Positions 20,997-28,734 of a stretch of 41,452 bases of DNA are shown piece after piece. The DNA comes from Patescibacteria group bacterium. Lineage in GTDB: Bacteria > Patescibacteriota > Microgenomatia > Levybacterales > UBA12049. The notes under the pieces were generated by a model. That model did no database searches, was not told the DNA's origin, and saw only the letters and a list, made by a program, of their open reading frames with translations. The first letter of the stretch is position 1; the number at the start of each line of letters is the position of its first letter. The translations under genes were made by a program, and so were the position numbers. The DNA lies in the NCBI GenBank assembly GCA_023484045.1, contig JAMDAA010000036.1, positions 1 to 41,452 on the forward strand, written 5' to 3'.

Positions 20997-22034
20997 ATGC
21001 TGTCTAAGAGGATAGGGATTGATTTAGGCACTGCTAACACATTAGTTTATCTTGCCGGAGAAGGAATTGTCTTAAACGAACCGACAGTTGTTGCGGTTAC
21101 CGCGGAGGAGGATCGTGTTGTCGCGGTCGGGAAAGAAGCAAAAGAAATGCTCGGAAGAACTCCCGGGAATATCGTGGCGCTTCGACCGATGCAAGACGGA
21201 GTGATCGCAAACTACACGATAACAGAGGCAATGCTCTCATATTTTATCGACAAGGCATGCGGGAGATCGCGATTTTTTAAACCCGAAGTTATGGTTTGTA
21301 TCCCGTCGGGAGTTACTCAAGTCGAAAGACGCGCGGTTTTGGATGCTGCGATGTCTGCAGGCGCAAAAGTTGTTTATTTAATCGAAGAACCGCTTGCTGC
21401 TGCGATCGGCGCTAAAATTCCGATTGCGCAAGCCGCCGGACACATGATCGTTGACACGGGCGGCGGATCAACAGAATCGGCAGTTATATCGCTCGGCGGA
21501 GTTGTTGTTCATAATTCAGTAAGAGTCGCGGGTAACAAAATCGACGAGGCGATCGCAAGTTACATAAAGAAAAAGTATAACCTTTTGGTTGGGGAAAGAA
21601 CAGCAGAAGAAATTAAAATAGAAATCGGAAATGCGTTGATTTTGCTAAGTGATCAGAAAAAAAATGGTAAAGAGGAAGGAGAGCTAAAGAGAATGGAAAT
21701 CAAAGGAAGAGACAGTGTCTTTGGATTACCGCGGACGATCGATCTTAGCGAGCTCCAGATTTGTGAAGCGATAAGACCTGTATTAATGGATATAATAGAT
21801 TCAGTAAAAGGAGTTTTAGAACAAACTCCTCCGGAATTGGCAAGCGACATTATAGACAAAGGAATTGTAATGTCGGGAGGAACCTCCCTTTTAAAAAATT
21901 TTGATAAGCTTATGACGCAAGTGACCGGGGTGCCGTGTCACGTCGCCGAAGATGCACTTTTGTGTGTTGTCCGCGGAACAGGAGTAGCCCTCGAAAACAT
22001 AGAGCTGTACAAAAGAAGCATAAGTAAGAAGTAA
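20997..22034 (+). CDS. mreB: Cell-shape protein MreB (bacterial actin)
   Basis: MreB polymerises on the inner face of the membrane and guides wall synthesis. The 345-residue length is normal. Actin-fold nucleotide motifs are present: phosphate 1 RIGIDLGTANTLVYL, phosphate 2 IVDTGGGSTESAVISLGG, and the adenosine motif GIVMSGGTSLLKNF. It has no mreC or mreD neighbours here; PBP1A in this window is a likely functional partner. It is one of the few genes with a clear Shine-Dalgarno sequence. A vestigial second 5' end and a structured element precede it, suggesting that the present copy replaced or recombined with an older allele. Confidence 0.97.
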   Translation: MLSKRIGIDLGTANTLVYLAGEGIVLNEPTVVAVTAEEDRVVAVGKEAKEMLGRTPGNIVALRPMQDGVIANYTITEAMLSYFIDKACGRSRFFKPEVMVCIPSGVTQVERRAVLDAAMSAGAKVVYLIEEPLAAAIGAKIPIAQAAGHMIVDTGGGSTESAVISLGGVVVHNSVRVAGNKIDEAIASYIKKKYNLLVGERTAEEIKIEIGNALILLSDQKKNGKEEGELKRMEIKGRDSVFGLPRTIDLSELQICEAIRPVLMDIIDSVKGVLEQTPPELASDIIDKGIVMSGGTSLLKNFDKLMTQVTGVPCHVAEDALLCVVRGTGVALENIELYKRSISKK

Positions 22035-22107
22035 ACTCAAAGTTCAAATGTCAAATCTCAAATCTACATCTAAAATCTCAAAGTTTGATAAGTTTTAGTT
22101 TTGCGTT

Positions 22108-22156
22108 TTGACACATTCGACTTTGCTCAGTGTCAATCCTGAGCTTGTCGAAGGAT
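22108..22156. repeat. Double hairpin with TCGACTTTGCTCAG and CTGAGCTTGTCGA
   Basis: TTGACAC...GTGTCAA (22108-22136) and ATCCT...AGGAT (22136-22156) are adjacent stems whose loops are nearly complementary to each other, so the whole could also form one larger cruciform. A relative of the loop sequence is captured in argS at 2442. Confidence 0.75.
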
Positions 22157-22402
22157 TGATTTTTGCGTTTTGAGCTATTATTGTCCTATAATATAAATTA
22201 AGATATTTTTAATGAAAAAATAGGGGTTAAAAAAGATATGAAAATTACAAATGGTCGATTGTATAGTAGTTTAAATATTAAAATCAAAAAAAACTTAAAA
22301 TTTCTGAAGCAAATGAACTAAAGATACCGTGCCTAATTTTGTATAACTAAAATGTTCAAAATAAGTAAATAACGCATATTAAAAGTTTTTGATATCTAGT
22401 CT

Positions 22403-22408
22403 TATAGT
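22403..22408 (+). promoter_or_regulatory. -10 element TATAGT for the TagA-like gene
   Basis: TATAGT ends 8 bp before the ATG at 22417, matching the leaderless pattern; no convincing -35 is visible. Confidence 0.45.
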
Positions 22409-22416
22409 TTAAAAAT

Positions 22417-23133
22417 ATGTTGGTGAAAAATTTTTTGCTCGGAGTAGGGGTTACAAACGCCTCAAAAGAGGAAATCTTAGAGTATTTAATAAAAGGCCTA
22501 AAAGAGCCTTCGGAAAAGTACTATATTGTGACCCCAAATCCCGAAATTTTAGTCTATGCAAGTAGACATAAAGACTTCAAGAAAATATTAAATAACGCAC
22601 GATTAGCTTTACCTGACGGGATAGGCGTAATTTGGGCCGGAAAAATTTTAGGAAAAAGATTTAAACAAAAAATCACTGGCGTCGATTTTATGAAAAAGGT
22701 TTGTGAAAAAGTATCGGAAAAGCCTATAACGATAGGACTTATGGGAGGTAGGGGTGGGGTAGCAGACCGTACTGCCGAGTGCTTACGAAAAAAATACCCC
22801 GGATTGAAGATTGGATTTATCGGAGAAGAATGGCCAAATGTTAAGGTTGGACATGAAATAGACATTTTGTTTGTCGCTTATGGGTTTCCAAAACAAGAAA
22901 TTTGGATGAGTGAAAATTTAGATAAACTTCCGGTTAAAGTTATGATGGGGGTCGGAGGGGCGTTTGATTATATAAGCGGAGAAGTTCCGCGCGCACCGGT
23001 TTGGGTTCAAAAAATTGGATTCGAATGGTTTTATCGTCTCGTTCATGAGCCCTGGCGACTAAAACGTCAACTCGCGCTTTTAGAATTTATCTACCTTGTC
23101 CTCAAAGAAAAGATCTTAAGTTTTCCAAAGTAA
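22417..23133 (+). CDS. WecG/TagA/CpsF-family glycosyltransferase
   Basis: Members (GT26) transfer N-acetylmannosamine or a related sugar to an undecaprenyl-linked GlcNAc, an early step in wall teichoic acid or surface polysaccharide synthesis. The 238 residues show the family signatures: YYIVTPNPEILVYASR, ALPDGIGVIWAG (with Asp67), KITGVDFMKKVCE, LMGGRGGVADRTAE and VGGAFDYISGEVPRAP near the C-terminal membrane-associating tail (FEWFYRLVHEPWRLKRQ). It is membrane-associated on the cytoplasmic side. It opens a run of six sugar-related genes, so it probably belongs to cell-surface glycan synthesis. Confidence 0.93.
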   Translation: MLVKNFLLGVGVTNASKEEILEYLIKGLKEPSEKYYIVTPNPEILVYASRHKDFKKILNNARLALPDGIGVIWAGKILGKRFKQKITGVDFMKKVCEKVSEKPITIGLMGGRGGVADRTAECLRKKYPGLKIGFIGEEWPNVKVGHEIDILFVAYGFPKQEIWMSENLDKLPVKVMMGVGGAFDYISGEVPRAPVWVQKIGFEWFYRLVHEPWRLKRQLALLEFIYLVLKEKILSFPK

Positions 23134-23140
23134 GTTATGA

Positions 23141-23146
23141 TATAAT
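23141..23146 (+). promoter_or_regulatory. -10 element TATAAT for the 23156 gene
   Basis: A perfect -10 ends 9 bp before the ATG at 23156. The -35 is weak. It is consistent with a leader of 2-3 nt. Confidence 0.5.
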
Positions 23147-23155
23147 GCCGCTAAT

Positions 23156-24352
23156 ATGGCTAATTTGAAGATTCTTTATCTTCAAACTTTTCCGGTTTTT
23201 GGTTCGGGCTCGGGAACATACGCCCGCGAGCTAGCCCGTGAGGTCGCTAAAAAATACAAAGTCGCGATGGTCGTGCCAGAGAAAAGAGAAATTCCTGGCG
23301 TCAAAATCTACAACGTTAATCTACCTGTCAAAATTGCTTTTACCGGTCATCCGGAATGGCCGGATTGCAAGCTCTATACAAAGGTCGGAGGAAAAGAGCT
23401 TTCTGCAAACTATCTCGCTTATTTTCAAAAAACGATCGAAGCAGTCAACGATTTTCAACCCAATATTATTCATGTCCATCATTTAATGCCGCTTACATGG
23501 ATCGCGAGGTTTGTTAAAATCGCTTACGGACTAAATTTTATGGTTACTGTTCACGGGTCAGAACTTCCGACTTTGGAAAACGACAAGCGCTACCCCTTTT
23601 TAACCGCTGAAGCGTTGCATAAGGCTGTTCGAATTATTCCAAACAGTTTTTGGACTAGAGACTGGATGATCAAAGTTTTGGGCAACGGCTTTAAAGACCA
23701 AATCAGAGTTATTCCAGGCGGAGTCGATGTCAATAAGTTCAAAAAAGTCGAAACAAAAGATATCGACGAAAAATATGACTTAAAAGGTAAAAAAGTTGCT
23801 ATTTTTGCCGGTAAACTGACTCCTTATAAAGGAGTAAAATATCTTATATACGCCGCAAAAAAAATAAAAGGAGAGGTTCTTATTTTAGGTGACGGTCCGG
23901 AAAAGAAAAAGCTCGAGGGAATTGTCGCCGAAGAAAAAATTAATAACGTTAGATTTATCGGTCACTTAAGCGGTAATACGAATCTTCTGGTTAAATTTTA
24001 TAGCCGTGCGAATGTTTTTGTCGCGCCATCGGTCTGGGACGAACCATTGGGACTTGTAATTTTGGAATCGATGGCGTGTGAAACGCCGGTTGTCGTTACC
24101 CGAAAAGGTGGTATTCCTTTAGCTGTTAAAGATGGAAAAACAGGGTTATTTATCCGGCCGAGAAACGCAAATGATATCGCCGATAAAGTTAATTATCTTT
24201 TTTCGAATGAAGAAAAAAGGCTGAAAATGGCAAAAGAAGCAAGAAGAATCGCAGTCGAAAGATTTAACTGGAAGACAATCGCTCAAAGATTTATCGATAA
24301 ATATCAAAAATTCGCTTCCATTAATAAATTTGCGACAAACAATAAGGTGTGA
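23156..24352 (+). CDS. Family 4 glycosyltransferase (GT-B fold)
   Basis: The 398-residue retaining glycosyltransferase has the N-terminal acceptor domain starting ILYLQTFPVFGSGSGTYARELA, the segment IIHVHHLMPLTW and VTVHGSELPT. The C-terminal nucleotide-sugar domain includes IPGGVDVNKF, IFAGKLTPYKGVKYLI, and the EX7E motif in PLGLVILESMACETPVVV. The first Glu of EX7E is conserved in the form WDEPLGLVILE. Substrate cannot be read from sequence. It lies in the glycan block and is probably cytoplasmic or peripheral on the membrane. It ends in TGA. Confidence 0.93.
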   Translation: MANLKILYLQTFPVFGSGSGTYARELAREVAKKYKVAMVVPEKREIPGVKIYNVNLPVKIAFTGHPEWPDCKLYTKVGGKELSANYLAYFQKTIEAVNDFQPNIIHVHHLMPLTWIARFVKIAYGLNFMVTVHGSELPTLENDKRYPFLTAEALHKAVRIIPNSFWTRDWMIKVLGNGFKDQIRVIPGGVDVNKFKKVETKDIDEKYDLKGKKVAIFAGKLTPYKGVKYLIYAAKKIKGEVLILGDGPEKKKLEGIVAEEKINNVRFIGHLSGNTNLLVKFYSRANVFVAPSVWDEPLGLVILESMACETPVVVTRKGGIPLAVKDGKTGLFIRPRNANDIADKVNYLFSNEEKRLKMAKEARRIAVERFNWKTIAQRFIDKYQKFASINKFATNNKV

Positions 24353-24364
24353 TAAGTTTGATTT

Positions 24365-25537
24365 ATGTTGGATAGCAGTGCAGAGATCTCTCCGGCTCCA
24401 GAAATAAAAACTTCAGACAGGATCAGTCTTTATAAAAGTCAAAATCTCGAGGTTTTTATCCCTAAGAAGCCAAATATTCCTTTAAATGAAGGATTGCACG
24501 TTCGGGTTTCTGGACAACATGATTCCATGGATCCTCCAAAGCAGGTTTTGTCAAGATATTTAGAAGGATTGGGAGTCGCTAAGGTAATCGCAGAAAGCGG
24601 GGTAACCCGGGAGCTTTGGGCAAACACGAGGCTTGAAAAGGGCCAAGTTGTTAGCGTATACGGTCGGGTTCCGGGAGAAGTTGATTCGTGGAGAAAACCG
24701 GTCGATACAAATAATCGGGAAGCAGCCAATATTGATACGATCGAACCGCAATATCCGGAGAAGCGCTTACAGGAATTATGTCAAAGATATCTTCCGAAAT
24801 GGGATGTACTTGCCCAAAAAATGGAGTTGTTTGGCAACGGAGTAAAGGGAAGCGATCTCGAAGGAAATAATAGCGGAGATCCTATTATCTGGGAAAATGA
24901 CACATTAACAGTCCAAATAATAAAAAATCGTCATCTTGATGGTTACCATTTAGTAGTAAATCCGAAAGAAGGTTTTAGTCGCCAATGGCAGACGGTTAAA
25001 GAAACAAGAGACGATAAAGAACAGCAGAAAATGATTCAAAAATATGTTTTATCAACGATCGAGGCAACCGCAGTAGCGATGGGGGTTAGGCAACTTCTTT
25101 CCGGCGGCAGAGGTGAAATACATAATAGCGGCAATTGGGCCGGTGGTCTTAAAACGATCGAAGAAGGAGGAAAGTTATCGATGCAGGAATTGGACGATAA
25201 TCTTAAAAAAGAGAAGAAATTACATAGAGCAGATTTAGAAACGTCTGAAACACGCTTTGGTACAAGTATGCATGCGCACGTATATATCCCCAAGGAAGGA
25301 GATGTGGTAGTGTTGCCTCCAATGTCTTTGGGCGAAGCAAAGTCAAAAAGAGAAGATGCGGAAAGTAGAGGATTATCAACACAAGAATTCGACAATATAA
25401 TAAATCAGTGGGAAGTTATTCCGCCAACATCAGAAGAGCAAATGAGGGAGATTCAAGCAATGATCGGAAACGGAAAGTTAACAAAATGGCTCGAGGAAAA
25501 TTGTCGTGGACCACTTATTACTGCCCAAGCGGCCTAA
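24365..25537 (+). CDS. HIT-superfamily-like protein, divergent (nucleotide hydrolase or transferase candidate)
   Basis: The 390-residue soluble protein has no clear family by eye. Its middle and end resemble the HIT/ApaH-like/GalT fold: RHLDGYHLVVNPKEG (where HIT proteins have hHllv.Pk), then a helix KYVLSTIEATAVAMGVRQL, then EIHNSGNWAGGLK (where they have .hNnG..aGQ), then TSMHAHVYIP (where they have HxHxHxxP). The HIT triad would be reduced to HAHV, so activity is uncertain. The first 150 residues are unlike known HIT domains. It lies between two glycosyltransferases, with galT nearby, so a role with sugar nucleotides is plausible. A weak promoter TTGCGA-17-TAAGTT ends just before the ATG. 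Confidence 0.45.
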   Translation: MLDSSAEISPAPEIKTSDRISLYKSQNLEVFIPKKPNIPLNEGLHVRVSGQHDSMDPPKQVLSRYLEGLGVAKVIAESGVTRELWANTRLEKGQVVSVYGRVPGEVDSWRKPVDTNNREAANIDTIEPQYPEKRLQELCQRYLPKWDVLAQKMELFGNGVKGSDLEGNNSGDPIIWENDTLTVQIIKNRHLDGYHLVVNPKEGFSRQWQTVKETRDDKEQQKMIQKYVLSTIEATAVAMGVRQLLSGGRGEIHNSGNWAGGLKTIEEGGKLSMQELDDNLKKEKKLHRADLETSETRFGTSMHAHVYIPKEGDVVVLPPMSLGEAKSKREDAESRGLSTQEFDNIINQWEVIPPTSEEQMREIQAMIGNGKLTKWLEENCRGPLITAQAA

Positions 25538-25567
25538 ATACTCGTAGTATTTTGTCTACAATAGATT

Positions 25568-25573
25568 TATAAT
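25568..25573 (+). promoter_or_regulatory. -10 element TATAAT for the 25580 gene
   Basis: TATAAT ends 6 bp before the ATG at 25580, placing the transcription start on the start codon. No good -35 at 17 bp. Confidence 0.45.
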
Positions 25574-25579
25574 TATCTT

Positions 25580-26737
25580 ATGAGGATCGGTTTTCTTCTT
25601 CCCTCGATTTTTATGTATCCCCGTTTTTCGACAGGTAGAATTTTTGCTCCTGGAAATTTAGGTCGGGTTCTTGTCGACGGGTTAATTTCAAAGGGACACG
25701 AAGTTTATTTTTATACTGCTCCGACTGTTTCTTCAAAAGCAGAAGTGATCGCGGGAGATGAAAGCCTTTTATCTAAAGACCCCTTTTATTTTCTTTTTCG
25801 GAACCGGTCGAAAGAAGAACAACTCTACACAACATCAGAAATCAGGAAGCGCGATTTTGAATACGCTTTAACACTCAAAGCCTATCAAGATGCCAAGAAT
25901 AGTAAGTTGGATATAATTCATTCTTATCATGATTTCGGCGCGCATTATTTTAATGAACTAACAGGATTTCCGACTGTTTATACGCTTCACGACCCGATGC
26001 CAAAAAGCCAGGACACTATCGAATATCTCCGCTTTACAAAATTCCCAAACCATAATTATGTCTCGATAAGCAATCGTCAAAGAAATAATTTTCCGATAAA
26101 TTTTGTCGACACGGTTTATCACGGTGTTAATATCGATGAATATCAATTCGGGCAGGGAAACGGTAATTATCTGATTCATTTTGGAAGGATTCTTGAAGAT
26201 AAGGGGACGCATATTGCAATCGACGTAGCAAAAAAACTCGGAATTCCTTTAAAAATTGCGTCGAGTTCTGTAAAGGCAAATGTTTCTCAAGTTTATTACG
26301 ATGAAAAAATTAAGCCGCAAGTCGACGGAAAAAATATTTTAGAAGTAGGTTTTCTCGAGGGGAAAGACAAATCGGATTATATCGGTAACGCCTTGGCTTT
26401 TGTTTTTCCGCTTCAGTGGGAAGAACCTTTTGGAATGGTGACTATCGAGGCGATGGCTTGCGGAACTCCTGCTATACTATTTAATAGAGGGAGTGCTTCT
26501 GAGCTTGTTCGAGATGGTGTTACGGGGTTTGTTATAGACCCCGATGACGAAGAAAGACCGGGAAAAGGATCATGGATTATTAAAAAACAGGGGATAGAAG
26601 GACTTATCGAAGCCGTTCAAAGAATAAAAGAGATCGATCGAAAGGCGTGTCGAAGTCACATAGAAGAAAATTTTACGATCGGAAAAATGGTTGAAAATTA
26701 CGAAAAAGTCTACAAAAAAGTTCTCGGAAAAAAGTAA
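25580..26737 (+). CDS. Family 4 glycosyltransferase, second copy
   Basis: The 385-residue GT-B protein opens MRIGFLLPSIFMYPRFSTGRIFAPG and carries IIHSYHDFGAH, YTLHDPMPKSQ and the acceptor-to-donor hinge VYHGVNIDEY. The donor domain has YLIHFGRILEDKGTHIAIDVAK and an EX7E motif in EEPFGMVTIEAMACGTPAIL. It is only distantly similar to the 23156 protein and resembles bacterial GT4 enzymes that act on sugars in cell-surface or storage glycans. It precedes glycogen synthase by 24 bp and is probably in one transcript with it. Confidence 0.92.
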   Translation: MRIGFLLPSIFMYPRFSTGRIFAPGNLGRVLVDGLISKGHEVYFYTAPTVSSKAEVIAGDESLLSKDPFYFLFRNRSKEEQLYTTSEIRKRDFEYALTLKAYQDAKNSKLDIIHSYHDFGAHYFNELTGFPTVYTLHDPMPKSQDTIEYLRFTKFPNHNYVSISNRQRNNFPINFVDTVYHGVNIDEYQFGQGNGNYLIHFGRILEDKGTHIAIDVAKKLGIPLKIASSSVKANVSQVYYDEKIKPQVDGKNILEVGFLEGKDKSDYIGNALAFVFPLQWEEPFGMVTIEAMACGTPAILFNRGSASELVRDGVTGFVIDPDDEERPGKGSWIIKKQGIEGLIEAVQRIKEIDRKACRSHIEENFTIGKMVENYEKVYKKVLGKK

Positions 26738-26761
26738 AAATTTCAAATCGCATAAAAAATT

Positions 26762-28231
26762 ATGGATAAAAAGATAAAAGTTTTAATGGTGGGTTACGAA
26801 GCAGACCCTTTTTACAAACACGGAGGATTGGGTGACGTAATCGGTTCTTTGCCAAAAGCGCTTTCCGGTCTTAATGTTGATTGCCGGGTTGTTATTCCTT
26901 ATTACCAGGCGATTAAAGAAAAATTCATTTCTAATGTATTTAATCTTAAAGAAGAAAGAATCGGCGAGTTTTTAATTCATTTTGGAGAAAAAGACGAGCA
27001 AATAGGAATATATAAAAGCGTTCTACCCGGGAGTAATGTAATTATTTATTTTTTAAGCAACAGGAAAAATCTTTCTTACATTAATACGCGCGGTCGTAAC
27101 AAAAAAATTGATCAATTCGCATTTTTTGATCTGGCAGTCAGCCATTTTATTCTATGGCTTCGTAGTAAATCAAAATGGACACCCGCGATAGTCCATTGTA
27201 ACGACTGGCATACGTCTCTTATCCCTTTTATTCTGCAAAAACAAATTAATACTCCGATTCCAACGCTTCTTACGATTCACAATTTTGAATATCAGGGCCG
27301 CGGGTCGATTAAGGTTTTAGACCTATTACATATTAAAGATAAAGATGTGGTTGAGTTTAAAAAAGGAACCCCGGTTACGGAAATAAACATATTAGGAGAA
27401 GGGATTATGGACGCAACGCGAGTTTCGACTGTCTCTCCAAATTACGCAAAAGAAATCATTAACAATAGTAATTGTCATGGGCAAATTTACAGTTATATGC
27501 GAAGAAGGGAAAGAGAAAAGGGTAAAAGCAATTTTCTATCGGGAATTCTTAACGGAATTGATTATAATATTTGGGATTCTAAAAATGACGGATTGATTTA
27601 TCATAGATATGATATATCTGATTGGCAGCTCGGTAAGAAAATCAATAAAGAGGATCTTCTAAAAAGCCTCAATCTTAAAGACAGGCCGACTTTTTGTTTT
27701 ATCGGCCGGATGGCAAAACAAAAAGGAATAGATCTATTAGTAAGAGCGATAAACAGGATTGTAAATCTTGATGTTAATCTTATTTTTCTCGGCGACGGCG
27801 ATTCAAATATTAAAAAAAGTCTGTTTAAAGCGCAGGAAAAATACAAAGATAATATTAGGACAGAATTTTTTTACAGCGAGGAACTTGCCCATAAACTTTA
27901 TGCGAGTTCCGATTTTATTTTGATTCCTTCTCATTTTGAACCTTGCGGTCTTATCCAAATGATCGCGATGCGCTACGGCACTTTGCCGGTCGCGTCCAAA
28001 ACCGGAGGACTTAAAGATTCGATTAAAAATAACAGCACTGGTTTTCTTTTTGAAAAAAATTCAACCCGATCATTAGTTAAAACGATTAGGAAAGCATTAA
28101 GAGTCTATAAATGGAACGAAAAATATCAAAAAATGACTGAAAGAGCGATGAAAACTGATTTTTCCTGGAGGAAAAGTGCCAAAAAATATAAAAAATTGTA
28201 TTTTGAGATCCTTAAGGAAGAATCGATTTGA
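26762..28231 (+). CDS. glgA: Glycogen/starch synthase (GT5)
   Basis: This enzyme extends alpha-1,4-glucan chains from ADP- or UDP-glucose. At 489 residues it has the normal length. The N-terminal substrate motif KxGGLGDV appears as YKHGGLGDVIGSLPKAL (residues 18-34). Other signatures are CNDWHTSLIPF, LLTIHNFEYQG, ISTVSPNYAKEI in the form RVSTVSPNYAKEI, and the C-terminal EX7E region PSHFEPCGLIQMIAMRYGTLP with SKTGGLKDSI. It is cytoplasmic. No glgB, glgC or glgP is in the window, so I infer a glycogen-like polymer from this gene alone. GalT downstream could supply sugar-nucleotide conversion. Confidence 0.95.
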   Translation: MDKKIKVLMVGYEADPFYKHGGLGDVIGSLPKALSGLNVDCRVVIPYYQAIKEKFISNVFNLKEERIGEFLIHFGEKDEQIGIYKSVLPGSNVIIYFLSNRKNLSYINTRGRNKKIDQFAFFDLAVSHFILWLRSKSKWTPAIVHCNDWHTSLIPFILQKQINTPIPTLLTIHNFEYQGRGSIKVLDLLHIKDKDVVEFKKGTPVTEINILGEGIMDATRVSTVSPNYAKEIINNSNCHGQIYSYMRRREREKGKSNFLSGILNGIDYNIWDSKNDGLIYHRYDISDWQLGKKINKEDLLKSLNLKDRPTFCFIGRMAKQKGIDLLVRAINRIVNLDVNLIFLGDGDSNIKKSLFKAQEKYKDNIRTEFFYSEELAHKLYASSDFILIPSHFEPCGLIQMIAMRYGTLPVASKTGGLKDSIKNNSTGFLFEKNSTRSLVKTIRKALRVYKWNEKYQKMTERAMKTDFSWRKSAKKYKKLYFEILKEESI

Positions 28232-28244
28232 TTGAATTCTCTTA

Positions 28245-28273
28245 TTGCATTTATTGGGTTTCTATCGTTTAAT
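28245..28273 (+). promoter_or_regulatory. Promoter TTGCAT-17-TTTAAT for the 28282 four-helix-bundle gene
   Basis: The -35 (28245-28250) and -10 (28268-28273) are 17 bp apart, and the predicted start of transcription is about 2 bp before the ATG at 28282. Confidence 0.6.
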
Positions 28274-28281
28274 AGGATTAG

Positions 28282-28337
28282 ATGTCAAATCAAAATTCAA
28301 ATTTCAAAAATCAAAGTCTAGATAAAAAATCAAAGCC
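28282..28337. repeat. TCAAATTTCAAA-type low-complexity run, left side of four-helix-bundle gene
   Basis: Units such as TCAAAATTCAAATTTCAAA fill the first codons of the gene. Its inverted counterpart lies at 28697-28728. Confidence 0.65.
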
Positions 28338-28686
28338 AGAAGTTCGGTATCGAGCATTTTATTTGTCGATTGATATCATTAAGTTTCTTGATAAATTAGA
28401 ATATAAACAATCAGTCAAAATAATATCCGATCAGTTGATTCGATGTGTTACCTCAATCGGGGCAAATATTGTAGAAGCAAAATCATCTTCTTCTAAAAGA
28501 GAATTTCTAAATTACTTTCAAATAGCTCTAAAATCCGCAAATGAAGCAAAATATTGGCTTTTTATGTTAAAAGAATTATTCCCCAAGGAAAAAGAAGAAA
28601 TAGATATTTTTCTAAAAGAAGTGGATGAGATTTCAAGAATTATAGGAACAAGTATATTAACGATGAAAGGTAAAAGAAATCTTTAA
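28282..28686 (+). CDS. Four-helix-bundle protein (S23/IVS-protein-like, short form)
   Basis: The 134-residue protein is the common short form: KPEVRYRAFYLSIDIIKFLDKL, then ISDQLIRCVTSIGANIVEAKSSSSKREFLNYF, then IALKSANEAKYWLFMLKEL. Those segments are helices 1-3 of the bundle. The role of the family is not known; members occur in rRNA intervening sequences and as free genes, often near repeats. The first 18 codons are themselves low-complexity repeat (MSNQNSNFKNQSLDKKSK from TCAAAATTCAAATTTCAAA). The DNA just after the gene (TTTGATTTTTGCTTTTTGAT) is the inverse of that style, so the gene sits inside an imperfect inverted repeat. Confidence 0.9.
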   Translation: MSNQNSNFKNQSLDKKSKPEVRYRAFYLSIDIIKFLDKLEYKQSVKIISDQLIRCVTSIGANIVEAKSSSSKREFLNYFQIALKSANEAKYWLFMLKELFPKEKEEIDIFLKEVDEISRIIGTSILTMKGKRNL

Positions 28687-28696
28687 GCTTTAAACT

Positions 28697-28728
28697 AGGA
28701 TTTGATTTTTGCTTTTTGATTTTTAATT
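28697..28728. repeat. TTTGATTTTTGCTTTTTGAT run, right side of four-helix-bundle gene
   Basis: This run is roughly the reverse complement of the run at 28282-28337 and fills the gap before galT. Confidence 0.65.
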
Positions 28729-28734
28729 TATTTT

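Larger units (their letters stand above)
22035..22416. other. Intergenic region mreB to TagA-like gene
   Basis: About 380 bp with no supported gene. It begins with low-complexity TCAAATCTCAAATC-type repeats (22034-22082), continues with a double hairpin (22108-22156) and closes with TTTTGCGTTTTGA, the inverted style of the first part. TTGCGT-18-TATAAT (22163-22192) is a possible promoter. A 27-codon ORF from 22238 (MKITNGRLYSSLNIKIKK) is too short and low in complexity to call. The last 100 bp are plain AT-rich DNA with a TATAGT -10 before the next gene. Confidence 0.6.

Noticed and set aside
22238-22321. 27-codon ORF MKITNGRLYSSLNIKIKK... in the mreB-TagA gap
   Set aside because: It is very short and Lys/Asn-rich as expected from AT-rich DNA, with no ribosome-binding site; not enough support.
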